64,000 nt of DNA. It comes from Synchiropus splendidus (Eukaryota; Chordata; Actinopteri; Syngnathiformes; Callionymidae). Both the position numbers and the translations under genes were made by a program. Below, piece after piece: positions 1 to 12,992 of this stretch (the first letter of the stretch is position 1; every line of letters starts with the position of its first letter). The notes below the pieces were generated by a model. The model was not told where the DNA came from and searched no databases. It was given only the letters and a program-made list of their open reading frames with translations. Location: the NCBI RefSeq assembly GCF_027744825.2, contig NC_071334.1, forward strand, positions 60,517,437 through 60,581,436. The letters run 5' to 3'.

Positions 1-2340
1 GAATGTAAGTGTGTGTACACCTGTACAAGATTAGGATTGAGTACACGTGGTGGTATCTGCATGTGCACATCGCTTCTCCTTGGATAAGCGCATATGACTG
101 TGTGTGCGGATGCATATGACCTCCTCTGAAGTTTAGCATGATGAAAACAGTTCGAGGCACACCAGCTCCACCTCCGACATCTTTGGAGAACTAGAAAAGC
201 ACTGAGAGAGCAGATCATGTCCAGCCACACTTTCAACCAATGTTACGATGCTGCTTATGTATTAATTTGACACCCTTTTGGGCATTGTACACTCACTGAT
301 CCATTCACAGCAGGTGAAAATGAAGGAAGACATTGGGAGTAAAAGTTGTGCATGTGCGAGATGGTGAGTGAGGAGAGAGTATGTCTATGTGCGTTGGACA
401 TTTGGAGCTTCCTGACAGCTTACAAAAGAGACGCTAAAGACTTTCAACACCTGATGCTGTTACACAGAAGTGGCTTTTTTTTGTTTTTTGGGGGGTGGGG
501 GGTGATGCAGTCAAGGATTGGGGGAAGTTCTTCACAATGCAAGCAATGGTGATCAAATCCATTCCTTTCTTTAGTCTGTTTGCTGAGGCCTTGGCGCTTT
601 TGCTTGTTATTAAATGATAGTAAACCATATTTTCTACATTTCAACATTAGCTTGTTTGTTTCTATCTATGATGCACTTTTGTTGGAACATTTACTTTGTC
701 TCTAATTGACACCCCCATTGAGTCAGTCAGCGCTTTTTAAATGTGCACAATTTGTCCTGTTCATTGAACTAACCAGTTCAGAATTAGACAGCTCAGATTT
801 GGACAACCTGTACGTGCCAGCTTTGTAAAACCAGCTTCCTTAAGCCCTCACATGTCTCCTTAACTAAAATCAAAACTCAGAAAGAAAGTGCACAAAACCA
901 AACCTTTACCAACTTGTAGCCATATATGTGAGGTTTTCAGAATGTTATGTCACTCACAGATTTAAACTTGTCTTTTTTTTTTTATCTGGATAATCTATTT
1001 TTGCTCTATTTCCTTATCATTGGTCATTACAAAAATACATTTTGACATTTTTTATGACTTTTCTAGGGTTTTAAAAGGTGTAGAATTCATGGTTGCCATT
1101 TCCAAATGACCACGAGGGAGGCAAACCCATCGGTTTTACCCCCAGCAGGCCTGATCTATATTCCAATAATTCTTGCACAAATAAAAAAAGAAATTCTCTA
1201 AATAATATTTCTTCAGACAACTAGCTGCATATTCTACCATTGCAGCCTTTGCTTTCTGTATTGTGGGTGGACATGGTCCCTTTTGTTGCTCCTAGCAATC
1301 CAAAACCCTTTTTCAAAGTCTGAGTGCACTTGCTCAGAAGCCTGCTCAGATCAAAGCATAGGTTTGGTGGTATAGGTTTGGGTTTGTGCACTTTTTTTGT
1401 GTTGATTTTAGTTAAGGAGACCTGAGCCCTGGTGGACGTTGGTTTAGAATATCCGAATATCTACAGTCGGCTCACAGACAAGTTTAAAAAAAAATCCTTT
1501 CAAACATTGTACAGAACAGCATCAGCTGTTGTTGTTAGAAACTATTAGAAACTCTTGAATGAACTTCCTCAGACAAGACCATACATTTCACAGTGTGGCA
1601 TCAGTGTTATCATGACCACCACACACCTTTCACAGAACTTCCATACTGACCTCAGTGAATGATAAACACAGATAGCTTGTTCATGCACAGCTCTTCACGC
1701 ACTGACCAGTAGATTCAATATAAACCTGAAGGTTTTCCTTCCTTTGCTCTCTCTGTTCATCTCCACCCAACACCCTCCTCTACCACCCACCAATCCCCTC
1801 CCTTCCACTCTCTGGCCCTGTAAAAACATTCTTGTGGGGTGCATTTACCTTGGTGCCTGGACGCAGCCAAATATTTAGCCTGTCAGAGAGAATCAGCCTC
1901 ACAGCAAATGGCTGGAGGTCGACGGCTCGTGTGTATTGGGGATTCTGGTGATTGAAATGTCAACTTCTTAAATCCCCTCTGTGATCCAACCTCCACACAC
2001 CCTGAACAAGCTGGACCGGTGAGCAGCTGAGACAAAGATGATGACTGAAATTCACCAGCGTTGATCACCATCTACACCTGAGTCACACCTGAGTGTGATT
2101 TAAGAACGTGACCACTTCCTCAGAAAATGAATTAACTTGGAATTTCAGCTACAAGTGAATGTAACTGGGAGAGAGCATCAAGCTACGTACGTTATGTTTT
2201 TTCTTCAATTGTTCAATAACAATTTGATATTTACTCATTTTATTTATTGTATTCATTATTTCACTTTATATTGTTTTTTCTCCTTTTTTTAACTCTTCAA
2301 CCCAATGTTAGAGAGACGGCTCCAAGAGTTGGGTAAAAAC

Positions 2341-2741
2341 TAGCGTTGCAGTCCTCGAGCTTGTTCTTGATCTTGAGACCGCTCTCAAGACCACTTTTAG
2401 GGGCTCAGTCATTTTGTTCAGTTTCGTCGTGTTTTTCTTTGATATTTATCAATGGTCTCACACTGATCCACTAGTTGGTCTCAGTGGGTCCATGTCTTTG
2501 TTCCTATCTAACCAGGAGGAGACCCAAACACCACTAAGGAGTCTGAAGACGGTTGTTAGTCAGACTGGTCCTGTTTGTTTCAGCTGACACTGGACTGTTT
2601 GAGATTGAGACTCCTTCTACATACTGTCTTGGTCTCATCTCAGTCTTGTTCTCAAAATATCTTGGTCTTGTCTCAGACTCGATGCTCTCCAGTCCAGATA
2701 ATGTCTTGTTCTCAGTTGATGTGGTCTCGACTACAACACTA
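2341..2741. mobile_element. Non-autonomous hAT-type element (MITE) with 8-bp target duplication
   Basis: The element begins tagcgttgcagtc and ends gactacaacacta, imperfect terminal inverted repeats (11 of 13 bases pair). It is flanked on both sides by the same 8 bases, gtaaaaac (2333-2340 and 2742-2749). Eight-base duplications are typical of the hAT superfamily. The 401-bp interior has no transposase and is full of variants of ctcagtcttg/ggtctcgtctc, so it must have been mobilised by another element. The ORFs read across it on both strands are not genes. Confidence 0.8.
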
Positions 2742-3754
2742 GTAAAAACTAACCGCTTCCTATGAGTTGAAAAATTTGCTTCACAATTTGGTTGAGCCAT
2801 TTTGAGTTGAGTCATAGCTACGGCATCATGAAAGAGGCTGGACAGACTGGTGAAGAGGGCCAGCTCTGCTCTTCAGACTCAGGGAGGAGCTTGGAGGCAG
2901 GACAACTGTGACCACGATGGAACCTGTCCCACCCCTCTCAGGACACTGATGGCACTGGGCAGCACCTTCAGCAGCAGGCTGACTGGACTCAATGATCATT
3001 GTCAAACTTATCGGTCACTGCACCTTTCTTTTTCCTGTTTAAGCAATAATTGAATAATTTCCCTAATGTCTATATTTTGCAATATGTGGCTGCCTTATGT
3101 ATATTGTTACTCTATGTAGTATACATTTTATATATTATTATTATCTTTACATTATATTTAGTTATTTATATATATTTTTCAGATACATGTTTCGGTAGAT
3201 TTTAGATGTTTTTGTTTTGTGTTTGGTGCTGAAACAAGCCAAATTTCCCTGAAATACTGCCTTATCTTTTGTAATCTCTATTTCCCTATTCACACTCACA
3301 TACCAAACCCCACACGCCACAAGGTGTGAAGTCCAAATGAAGCGAAGGTTCATTCCATTTTACACAAGAAAACATTGCAAGCCAAAAGGAAAACATCCAT
3401 CAATCTCCTCTGCTCTCTATTGAGGAGATAGTGTCCATTTTCAGGACAGGAGTTTAGGAAAAAAAAGAACACCGCTGAGGTGTGCCACGCTGAGATTCCC
3501 ACTGATACAGCTGCAAACACTTCATGAAAGACACACACTGACCGAGCGGGTCGCACTGTTGTGTGTCTGGAGATGGAAAGTACAGAAAATTACATCAAGA
3601 TTTGGGTCAACTGTCCAGGAAAAAGGGAAGCGAAGATGACGATATTGTGAGGAAAAAAACCTCTCCTCTCTCCTACGGCTTTGACACTGCAGATTTACTC
3701 TTTTTATTTGATTCTAATCTGGTCCTGCACACAGACACAAACCGATTGACGAAC

Positions 3755-3760
<6 letters not shown>

Positions 3761-3815
<55 letters not shown>
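3761..3815. repeat. (CA)n microsatellite
   Basis: An uninterrupted AC/CA dinucleotide run of about 55 bases. It produces the polyhistidine/threonine ORF stretches read across it, which are not coding. Confidence 0.97.
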
Positions 3816-3818
<3 letters not shown>

Positions 3819-6800
3819 TGCCTTGTGTTGGACTCAAAGGATTAAATTTACCACCCCATCGACATTCGAGAGGTCACTAATGGACACCCTCCATTATTAC
3901 AATAACATTTGGGAAACACTCTTCCTATATCATGAAAACAAACACTGCCCAAATGAACATGATAAAAGTCTCCCACGCCCAAACCTTTTTTTTTTTTTTA
4001 AATCTCAGGCAGCGCCACAAAATCTTGAAGTAACTTCATGATACTTTCAAATTAAGCCACGCAAGAATGAACCGAGCCAATATTATTGGTTGCTAACTCT
4101 TTATCACAGAGTAAAAACTGGACAAGAAAACAACAAACCCACCTATTTTCAGACTCACAACAAATACATGCAAACTCTTTTGCTAACGCTATACATGTAC
4201 AAAGTGAGTTACGTGCAGTTTAGCTCTTTCTGAGAACATTTGCACATATAAACACTCTCTTCATTTGGCACATTCCAAAGGTCTGTTATCGTGTGCGGCT
4301 TATTTCCGTAGCTTTTCAAGAGTTTTGATGAGCTACAGCCAGTTCCAATCACAGTTCATCAGCTATGGCTGCCGTGTTGTTCTTGAACAACAGCAAACTA
4401 TTCAGTGCCTGTAAACAGCGGTCATAGTAGCATCAGCCTCAGTGCTTGGATGAGGGATTCCAACAGTGATATACATAATACATAAAACAAATACATAAAA
4501 AAATATATACATAAAACATAACGTGCACGGACCGATCAGTTGACCTACGACGCGCTTTGTTATTGTGTATAACGCAGCCTCTGTATGCAGACGTCTCCCG
4601 TTAGCTACATTTACTGACTGTTTTCTCTTCATATTGCGGTGTAAAACCTTTCCTGTCTCCGCACTGGACCGTGGTAGAGTGTCACAGGGGAGGTGCTCGC
4701 TCTCCTCCTGTTGTCGGCTGGAGCTGGGACAGGGATGAGGCGAGTCTGGGACAGAGCTAAGTGACTTGGTTTATGACTTTGTCACAGCCAAACTGCACAG
4801 AAGCGCACATTCAGAGCTGGACACGCACCGGGCACCTCTTCACTTCTGGAGAGACGTCACTCACTCGGCAACCCCTCCCACATGCAGCGGCCACACACAT
4901 AGAGGAACAGCGCACCTGCAGCAGACACTCTACATTCACTCCTACAAAAGCCTGTTTTAAGGCTTGGAACGCATTATTTCTTTTTCCATTCATTGTAATG
5001 GGAAAAATCGATTCAGATTTCGAACAAAGCGCTTCTCGAATGGCTGTCTGGAACTGGATTGTGGTCCAGAACCGAGGTTCCACTGTATATCAACAACAAC
5101 TGCTCGCCATCATTACAGCTACAGAAAAAGTAACAGCTGCATCTCCAGTCATCCTCATAGCTGCTTGCAGGGTTAGCATTTCCTGCTAACTATGGACACA
5201 AAGCGACAAACTCAGAGTCACTCAGTTAACCTCAAAATAGAACTGACAGAAACAGTCTTCTTCTACTTCTTCAAGGTTAGGGTTAGGGTGTTCACCTTGA
5301 ATGACCCATTTTCTGAACCCTGCTAAATGTTGTGACTCTCTGAGAAATAGTTTATTTTATATCGTGTCACAAACTAATCGGAGCAAATACTTAAAGCTCA
5401 CATAAATCTCAGACAGCAAAAAGCAGATGTGAAGACAAGTTCTAGTTGTGTGTTCTGCTTCAGAATAAAATGAATAGCTCCAGAAATAAAGAATGCATCC
5501 ATTGGCGCGACAGTCTGATAGTGAAAGACAGTGGAAATAAAAGAAAAGCCACATGGCGCTATTTATGATGATCCGCAATTCCCTCAAACCGCTGTCCCAA
5601 ATTCAGAACCTACGTCCTGAAGCTGAACAGGCCGAGCGGATGCACTCAAACACAGTGTGTCATTATCAATCAAAACATCCAGAATACAAGGGATTTGTGC
5701 ACGTCATGGAAAGTTTGTACACACTGTCTAGGGGAAGCAGAGATGGAGAGGAGGTAAACAGAAGAGGGATATTTACTCGTTGGTGTGAGACGTCTGCCGC
5801 GAATCACTGCACTCGCAACCACAGACACATAAACAAACATGGAAATATGAAATAGCCTCAACTCACACCGAACATGTTGTCATCGTTTCAGAGGAATATC
5901 ATCCTACACTGACAGGAGGAGGGGACAAGAAACCAGTGCAGCCAGACAAAACGGGAATATTTTTCAGTGTGATTTTGGCTCGTGCTGGATCACGTCTCGC
6001 ACTTGCAATGGATCTGCATACCACTTCATTCACACATTTAATGATTTGTAAAGCTTTTACACCTCATATAAGAGCAACCTTCAGGTTTTTCTTTCCTTTC
6101 CAAATCCCTACTCAGACAGCAGCACATGCTGCTGTGAAACAGAAGCTAATACCCGGTGCTCTTTTGGTCCTATAACAAGCTTTGGAAATGAGGCAATGGT
6201 CGGCCATAGGTTTTACTGTTGCTCTAAGCGCATGGTCAGCCAGACTAGGAGAGAGACATCAGAAGAAGGCATCAAATCATTGCAAGTGTTGAGGAAAGTT
6301 GGACACTGAACAGCCAGAAGTGGGTAGAGACGGAAACTCTAGCTGTGTGACTGAAAACCCTGCCATAAATTTGCCATTTGTTTAGCCACTTTCCTCCTTG
6401 GCCTCTTACCTGTTTTCAGGTTCACTCAGAAACAGTGCCAGGGCTTGAAGCAGGCATTTTCCAGCCCATATCAAGATCAGATCAGCGGCGGGAGGCAATG
6501 ATTCCAGTAAGTAAAAGTCCAGCCATTGTTCTGGGTTTCATGCTCACACCTGAAAACAACTACCAGGCTTAATCCAGTCACGAAACACCAGACTGATCTA
6601 ACAGTTGTTGCAGACGGATTTTAACTCACATGATGGATGGAGCCTTTCACCGACCAAAAGATGTGAGGTGGTGAAGCGTCAGAGGTGACAGAAGAGTGTA
6701 GAGAGAGACGGAGAAGTGCCATGAGCAACAGATGACACAGGATGTACTTGATGTTGGTGGCAGCAAGAGGTGGAGAAACTGTCTGCCACGCCCAAGTCCA

Positions 6801-7819
6801 CGTTCCAGTTTATGTCCAGTGTGACTGCTCTACTGGGAGCCATTATGATTTTCATCCATTTTTTCAAAGGCACTGCCATCGACAAGTTATGATATTCCTC
6901 AACATGACAGAACAAAACACCGCAGCCAGAGTTCACTGAATACAATTCAACAAGTAATACACTAACACTAGACATCCAGCTTCATTCAAAGAGGAAATCC
7001 ATATCGGCTCTGTTTTATGAGCAAACAACAAGCACACGCCTCAGAGTGCCAACTGCCATCAAAATAAGGTGGCGGTTGTAAAAGCTAATGTGTTGAGGCC
7101 AAGTTCAGCTGCAGAATGACACACAGGACGCTAAGCGAGCGAGCGAATGTGAACACCGACGCTGTTGTAAAGCACTTTATGACCTCAGCAACCAGCAGCA
7201 GACGAACCTCCAGACTGCAAACAGTCATAAAGGTGGAAACTCACACGACTCGCATCCGCTGAGCGCCTCGCCTTGGGTGGGAGGAATTCGATACACTTGT
7301 TTTCAAGACTCAGGGAAAAGGATCACCTGTACATAGACAACTTGTATATTTCGGTTCATGCGTGAAATTCCCTTTTGATGTGCTCACCGTGAATTGCTTT
7401 GGATTAATGTGTCCAATCATACTGAAGTAAGAAATACTGGTTTCTCCTTCACGTAGTGAGGCTGCCACACCAACCACGACTTCACTTACTCCACTGTGTG
7501 GATGTGCCTGTGGTTGTTCACCTGCATATCTGGCTACTGAGGCTGCTCCAGGTAGCTGGGTTGGAGCCCTGCCACAGTGACTTGGAATACGCTTTAGCAA
7601 GTGGCTGACCACTGGGATCTCTAGGCCAGACTTTTAGCTAGAGGGGTGTCTGGAGGACAGGGGACAGCAAAACCTGAAAAAATGAACGCCCAGTTTTTCT
7701 CAGCAGGATGCCCTACATATATGATGCCTTCCTATGTAGTGCCCAACTCACAGTGTCATCACACTGGTTTCCATGAAAAATCTGAAAGAGTGTAGTAATT
7801 TTGCTGAATATGATGAGGT

Positions 7820-7821
<2 letters not shown>

Positions 7822-7855
<34 letters not shown>
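7822..7855. repeat. (TA)n microsatellite
   Basis: A perfect TA run of about 34 bases followed by imperfect agatatatagat units. Confidence 0.96.
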
Positions 7856-7859
<4 letters not shown>

Positions 7860-8473
7860 GATATATAGATAGAATTTTCCCTTGCACCTTGAGAGTAACA
7901 AGAACAAAAAAAACTTCACTCATGAATTTAATAATTATTTGACAAAAGTTACAAAAATGGTTATATATGTGTATAAAACACTACATTTACAAGAGCACGA
8001 AGTAACATAAATGGGTTTCCTGCGCTGGATAACGCCTGAACAGTTGACAAGGTGGTCTAACTCTGGCCATAAATATTCAATGTGGTCTCATTTTGCAAAA
8101 TTAAAAGTCTCCTTTGTCTGCGTCTACTTCCCAGGCTCCTCCAGACAAAACCACCTTGTTAATAAATGTCATACTAATATTAATATATTCCAGCTCCAGG
8201 CAACAGGTACTAACGTGAGGCAGCAGAAGCTATTCATCCTTGTGGAGAGTTTTGGCCTCGTGCTGCTCGGCGCAAGTCCAGCGCCTCATTTCTGCGAAAG
8301 CAGATGGATTAAATCCAGTTCAGCAAAAACCAGGCCAGTCTAAGCAAACCTGTGGCGATTAAGAAGACGTCATGTCAAACTGTGGATGGATGTGTGCAGC
8401 AGAGCTGACCAAAGAAATGTCAACAGCAACAAACCTTACTCTTCATTTGAATCATTTTTATTAAGTGCTACGG

Positions 8474-8476
<3 letters not shown>

Positions 8477-8512
<36 letters not shown>

Positions 8513-8515
8513 TTT
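8477..8515. repeat. (TA)n microsatellite with adjoining T run
   Basis: A TA run of about 28 bases passes directly into a run of about a dozen T residues. Confidence 0.95.
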
Positions 8516-9186
8516 ATTGTTAAAATGGAACACTGTTTAGCATGCAGACAAAACAATCCCTCTGCTTTAAACCTTCCAGTCAGTTTTTCCAGCCGCTCTG
8601 TTCCAGCCTAAATCTATGATGGACGGAGAGCATTCACGCTTCATCTTAATGTATCAGTCACGTGCTAATGGTGGCTACTTGTTGGATAATTTGTCAAGGA
8701 CTTATAATAACAATGACCTCCAGGGTCTAATCCCCTTTCAGCCCGCCAAAACCTTAACCAACGCAACAATGAGAGGCTTGATGGCCACCAAACAAATTCA
8801 GTTTGCATCTTAATGACTCCATTGGCTCATGCATAAAGCTTGGCTTAAGTTTAAATAATCGCTGGCTCCTGTTCGTGACTATCACTTACATTTGCTTTCC
8901 TTAGTTAAACCAAAGTGAAGGCCAGTTGGCGCCTTCCAATTTTGGCCTGAGGGTGGGCTATCAGATGTTGGAGCGATAGATGGAATTTTGGAATAAGGAG
9001 TGGCGGCATATTGAAGCTTTCATCTATGAGTGCAGCGGAAACTATTTCTTATCTGGTTCATGTGAAAATAAATGTTGCGCTCTTATTGGTATGAAACGGA
9101 GTCCACTTTGTGTGCTCTGTTATCCGTCCACAGAGAACAAACACAACCTCCCTTCATATGATCATGATATGATATGATCATAGGAT

Positions 9187-9453
9187 CAGAGCCGACCCTT
9201 CTCACCCTGGTCATGGACTGTTTGTTCCTCTTCCCTCTGGCAGGAGGCTACGGTCCATCCAGACCAGAACCTCCCGTCACAGAAACAGCTTCTTCCCCTC
9301 GGCCGTCAGACTGTTGAATTGGTGAACAGCTTTGTTGTTATTCTATTTGTTTATTTTATTACTTTTTTTTGTCAGCACTTTATTCCAAAACACGTTCCTA
9401 GTTGGTGGGCTCCCCACTGACCATGGCAATAAATTAAATTCTGATTCTGATTC
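9187..9453 (+). mobile_element. 5'-truncated non-LTR retrotransposon 3' end (L2/CR1-like), copy A
   Basis: The plus strand encodes a remnant reading RRLRSIQTRTSRHRNSFF followed by PSAVRLLN and a stop, a C-terminal motif common in fish L2/CR1/Rex1-type LINE reverse transcriptases. A short 3' UTR follows (cctagttggtgggctccc, actgaccatggcaataaa) with a tail of ATTCTG repeats ending at 9453. Only the last part of the element is present, as expected from truncated reverse transcription. Shorter related ends lie near 28056-28172, 43871-43919 and 61941-62016. The exact clade is uncertain. Confidence 0.75.
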
Positions 9454-11167
9454 ATAAGTGGAGTCATCTATGTTTGGTTGGCATTTCTGACAAGAGGATT
9501 CTGGAACGTTCTCAACTCTTTGATTAGAGAAAATGAAGATGGCAAGAGGAGCAACATGACGCTGCTTCTCATCATCACGACTGGTACCACATGAGAACAC
9601 TTCCTCACTCATCCCTGTCGCATCCATCTACTATTTGTTGTATGGCACTAGATGAATCGACGTGTCTCATGACCTCGACCCAGGGTTGGTCGTGTCATAT
9701 AACCAGATTGATGTTGAGATGTTGAGTCTCCAGAGCGGGTGGATATTTAATATGGAGCTGTTTGGTCAACAAGGAGAAGGAAATCTAGCTGAGTTGAGCC
9801 ACATGAAACTCAGAGGGAGCTGCGACGACTTGTTGCAGCACACTGACTCATTCATGCTTAGAAGTCCCATCGAACGCAAACCTCCATGCATAACTCGCTT
9901 GAAAACACAATACACAGAATGAGGAATAATTAAAGAAACGGAACTCCACTGGAAGGAATTAAATGATAATAAAAACCAGAGCATTAACTTCCTTTAATCA
10001 AGTCAACGGAATTACATTTTTCAGATGGATGGAAAATTGCAAGCTTGTGTGAGAAGTCGTGGGCATCAAACAGCGTGTGTAAACAACACGTTGTTCGCAA
10101 TCTTAAGAACTTCCGCAACAATCCACACACACCAGTTTAGCGGGTGCATTTCATCGTAATCTCGTTGGAGACGTTTCTACTCGATATCAATAATATAAAG
10201 AGCATACCAAACTCAGAAAGTTCCTGTTGCACCAGTACGCTAACCTGCCAACCTGTGCGTATGTTTGTATGTGACACTTCCAGCACAACGTTCAATTATA
10301 TTTGCCATTTCAGGCAACACATAACTTGTGACTTGACACGCACCATAAATGAAGATGTTGAGTTTACTGTCCTTGACGAAAATCTGCTTAATGTATATAT
10401 AATAACTGCAAATATGCAAATCAAATGGGTGTTGACTTCACTCTTTCTGAAAGGTGAATGCAATACTGCTATCTTCCGTACCAAACTAGACTGTAAGGTA
10501 GCACAGACCGTGTTTGTCCTGAAGTTGAGTTTTCAATTTTTATAGAGTAAAGGAAAGAGGGAAACCACCCCAGATCACAGTGGGCACCGCTTGGCATGGA
10601 ACCAGTTTCCAATGAAATACATTTGTATAAACTTCTGTTCTTTTGTTTTTCATCACTAGATGTTGAAGTGCCAGTGAAACAAAGTCATTAGAATTTTCTA
10701 TCATAACTAACTGAAAGATAGTAGATCCTGAAATCACTTGAGGCCCTGCTGTTGGCATGAGTATAGCTGAGACTCATAAGTATTATGTTGACTTTTTGGA
10801 TGATTTGCATAACTCAAGTCATTTCCAGTGGGATAACATCTGGTGTGGAGCGTTACAAGAAGCTCAAGCTTTCCTTGCAGCATCGGTCCTCAAAAGAATG
10901 CACCAAATGTCTAAGATTTATGGAGCAGGATAAATAGCGTGCAGAATTTATACCCGCTTTTACTACAAGTGTCCACAACCGCACTCGTGTGCTGGTGATG
11001 GAAATGGTCACAGATATGTTGGGGCCTTCTCTCAGCTGTGGCATGAAGAGTCGCAGCTGTGGGTGAGGCAGTGAGTGATGCTGCATTCCGGTTAGTGGTG
11101 GGAAATTGGAGGTGAGAATGGCATCAGCCGAGATCAGTGTGTTTCAGTTATTGAAGTGGAAAAATAC

Positions 11168-11171
<4 letters not shown>

Positions 11172-11229
<58 letters not shown>
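11172..11229. repeat. (TA)n microsatellite
   Basis: An uninterrupted TA run of about 58 bases, the longest TA tract in the window. Tyr-Ile runs read through it are artefacts. Confidence 0.97.
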
Positions 11230-11232
<3 letters not shown>

Positions 11233-12907
11233 CAGCGCTACATTTGCAACTAGAAAACCTGCAGGATAAAACAGAAACACAAACTGGTGGAATGTGTTTG
11301 GCTTTTTCTGCGGCATTTCATTGATTCAACTTCTTGTTTATGATCGGAGAAACCATCTTGGATTGCGTACTTGGGGTGGTAAGAATTCTTCCAGCTTAAA
11401 TCGGGCGACGTCACTGGGATGTGGCTGGGAATTTCTCATACCATAAGCCCCCTATGAAATCGATGTAAGACTGTTGCCTCATTAGATCCAATACGGATCC
11501 GCACAGTGAGGAACAGAACATATTCCCCGCACCACAAGTTTATGGAAGAGGCCAACCTCCTGATCTTGAGAAGCTGAGGGCACAAGTTCACACAAGTTTC
11601 CTCATCCTCATGCCTTAAAAGGAGTCGAGGACGGACTGATCTAACCTCAATCAGACATGAATGAACCTAGTGGGCTTCAAAGATTCCGTTCATGTTCTCA
11701 CAGACGTACACTCAGAGCCGTATTCATCCCCGCTCCATGCACCATTACTCCCAATGATGGGGGGAAAGAAACAACACTTTCATTGGCAGGGCCGCTCCAG
11801 TGAGGTGTGGAATGTCCCGTGGCTTTCCAGCAGCACTGACAGAGAAAGGCGGCCTTCATACAGCTATTGTTGTCCTCAACCAGCTCACTTAGGCTAATGG
11901 GCGAGGCTCAGGCTGCTTGTCAAAAGACCGGGGGCACCGCGCTCGAATAAGAGCAGTCAGCCTTGTGCAGATCAGAGATAAAGAAGCCATAATTCATAGC
12001 GGATTAACAATAAAAGGCTCAGAGGGCTTGTTCTCCACATCCCAACTGGCGTGAAGTTAGACGACAAATGATGTTTGATTCACTTGTCTGATGTCTCTTA
12101 AAGCGTAAAAGCTGATGGAGTGTTTCTGGGCAGGTGACAATTCAACAGGGTAAGAAGCCAGGTTATTACTGATATCGCCAAAAATAGAGTTTCTCTCTTT
12201 CTTTTCGCTGAGACGTACAGTGACTCAGAAGCAGAGCTGCCACCAACCACATTTTTATGACAGTCAACTCGCCACAGACTACCTGTACACATCTGTTTAT
12301 AATGTTGTAAATGGGAATAAAAAATGTAAATTGTTGTAAACACTTGTTGTTTTATGATACGTTCAAAGAGAGTGACAACCTCTATATTAGTATGAATCGT
12401 TGTGAACTAACTTAATAGTCAACCACAGTCGACAAATGTCGACAAATCGTTGCATCCCTGCTCAGTCGCGTATGTGACCACATGAACTGGACAACATTGG
12501 AATCCTTTTTCTCCACAAAATGTGGTACTTGTTTGACATTTAACTCTTCGATCGCATCAACTTTGCCGCAGCAACTTGATCATGCAGACAACTGTACGAC
12601 AACGGGAGTGACACCCCTTGGAAAACAGTGGAAAACAGTACTATCGAGTGCACGATATCATACAGACACAATGAGGCACCTTCATGTTGTGAGAGCCATT
12701 GAGGCAATATCGGACTTTCATCCAAAACTCTCCTGCAGAAAAGAGATTCTGGAGTGTCTACAGATCCTCTTTGACTAACACATACCAATACTTGAGCCAC
12801 AAGCTGAAAAGGTGTCAAGCTGTCCAATGTGTGATCCCTGAGACATCCACGTTTAGTTCAGCCACTTGATTTATTTGGTCTTGTAATTGGCATTTTTCTG
12901 TTGGAAA

Positions 12908-12992
12908 TACAGGGGTTGGACAAAATAATTGAAACACCTTATAGCTAAAAAAAAGCTTGAAGGTGTTTCCATTATTTTGTCCAACCCCTGTA
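12908..12992. mobile_element. Short palindromic MITE (Tc1/mariner type)
   Basis: An 85-bp near-perfect hairpin: the left arm acaggggttggacaaaataa pairs with the right arm ttattttgtccaacccctgt, with roughly 30-base arms around a short A-rich loop. TA dinucleotides at both ends (12908-12909, 12991-12992) fit a TA target duplication. There is no coding capacity. I read it as a minimal mariner-type MITE. Confidence 0.75.

Noticed and set aside
5276..5289. Telomere-like ggttagggttagggt
   Set aside because: Only about two TTAGGG units; too short to call an interstitial telomeric repeat.
12424..12460. cgacaaatcgttgcatccctg, possible hAT end
   Set aside because: A lone short match without a second terminus or duplication; too weak to list as an element.
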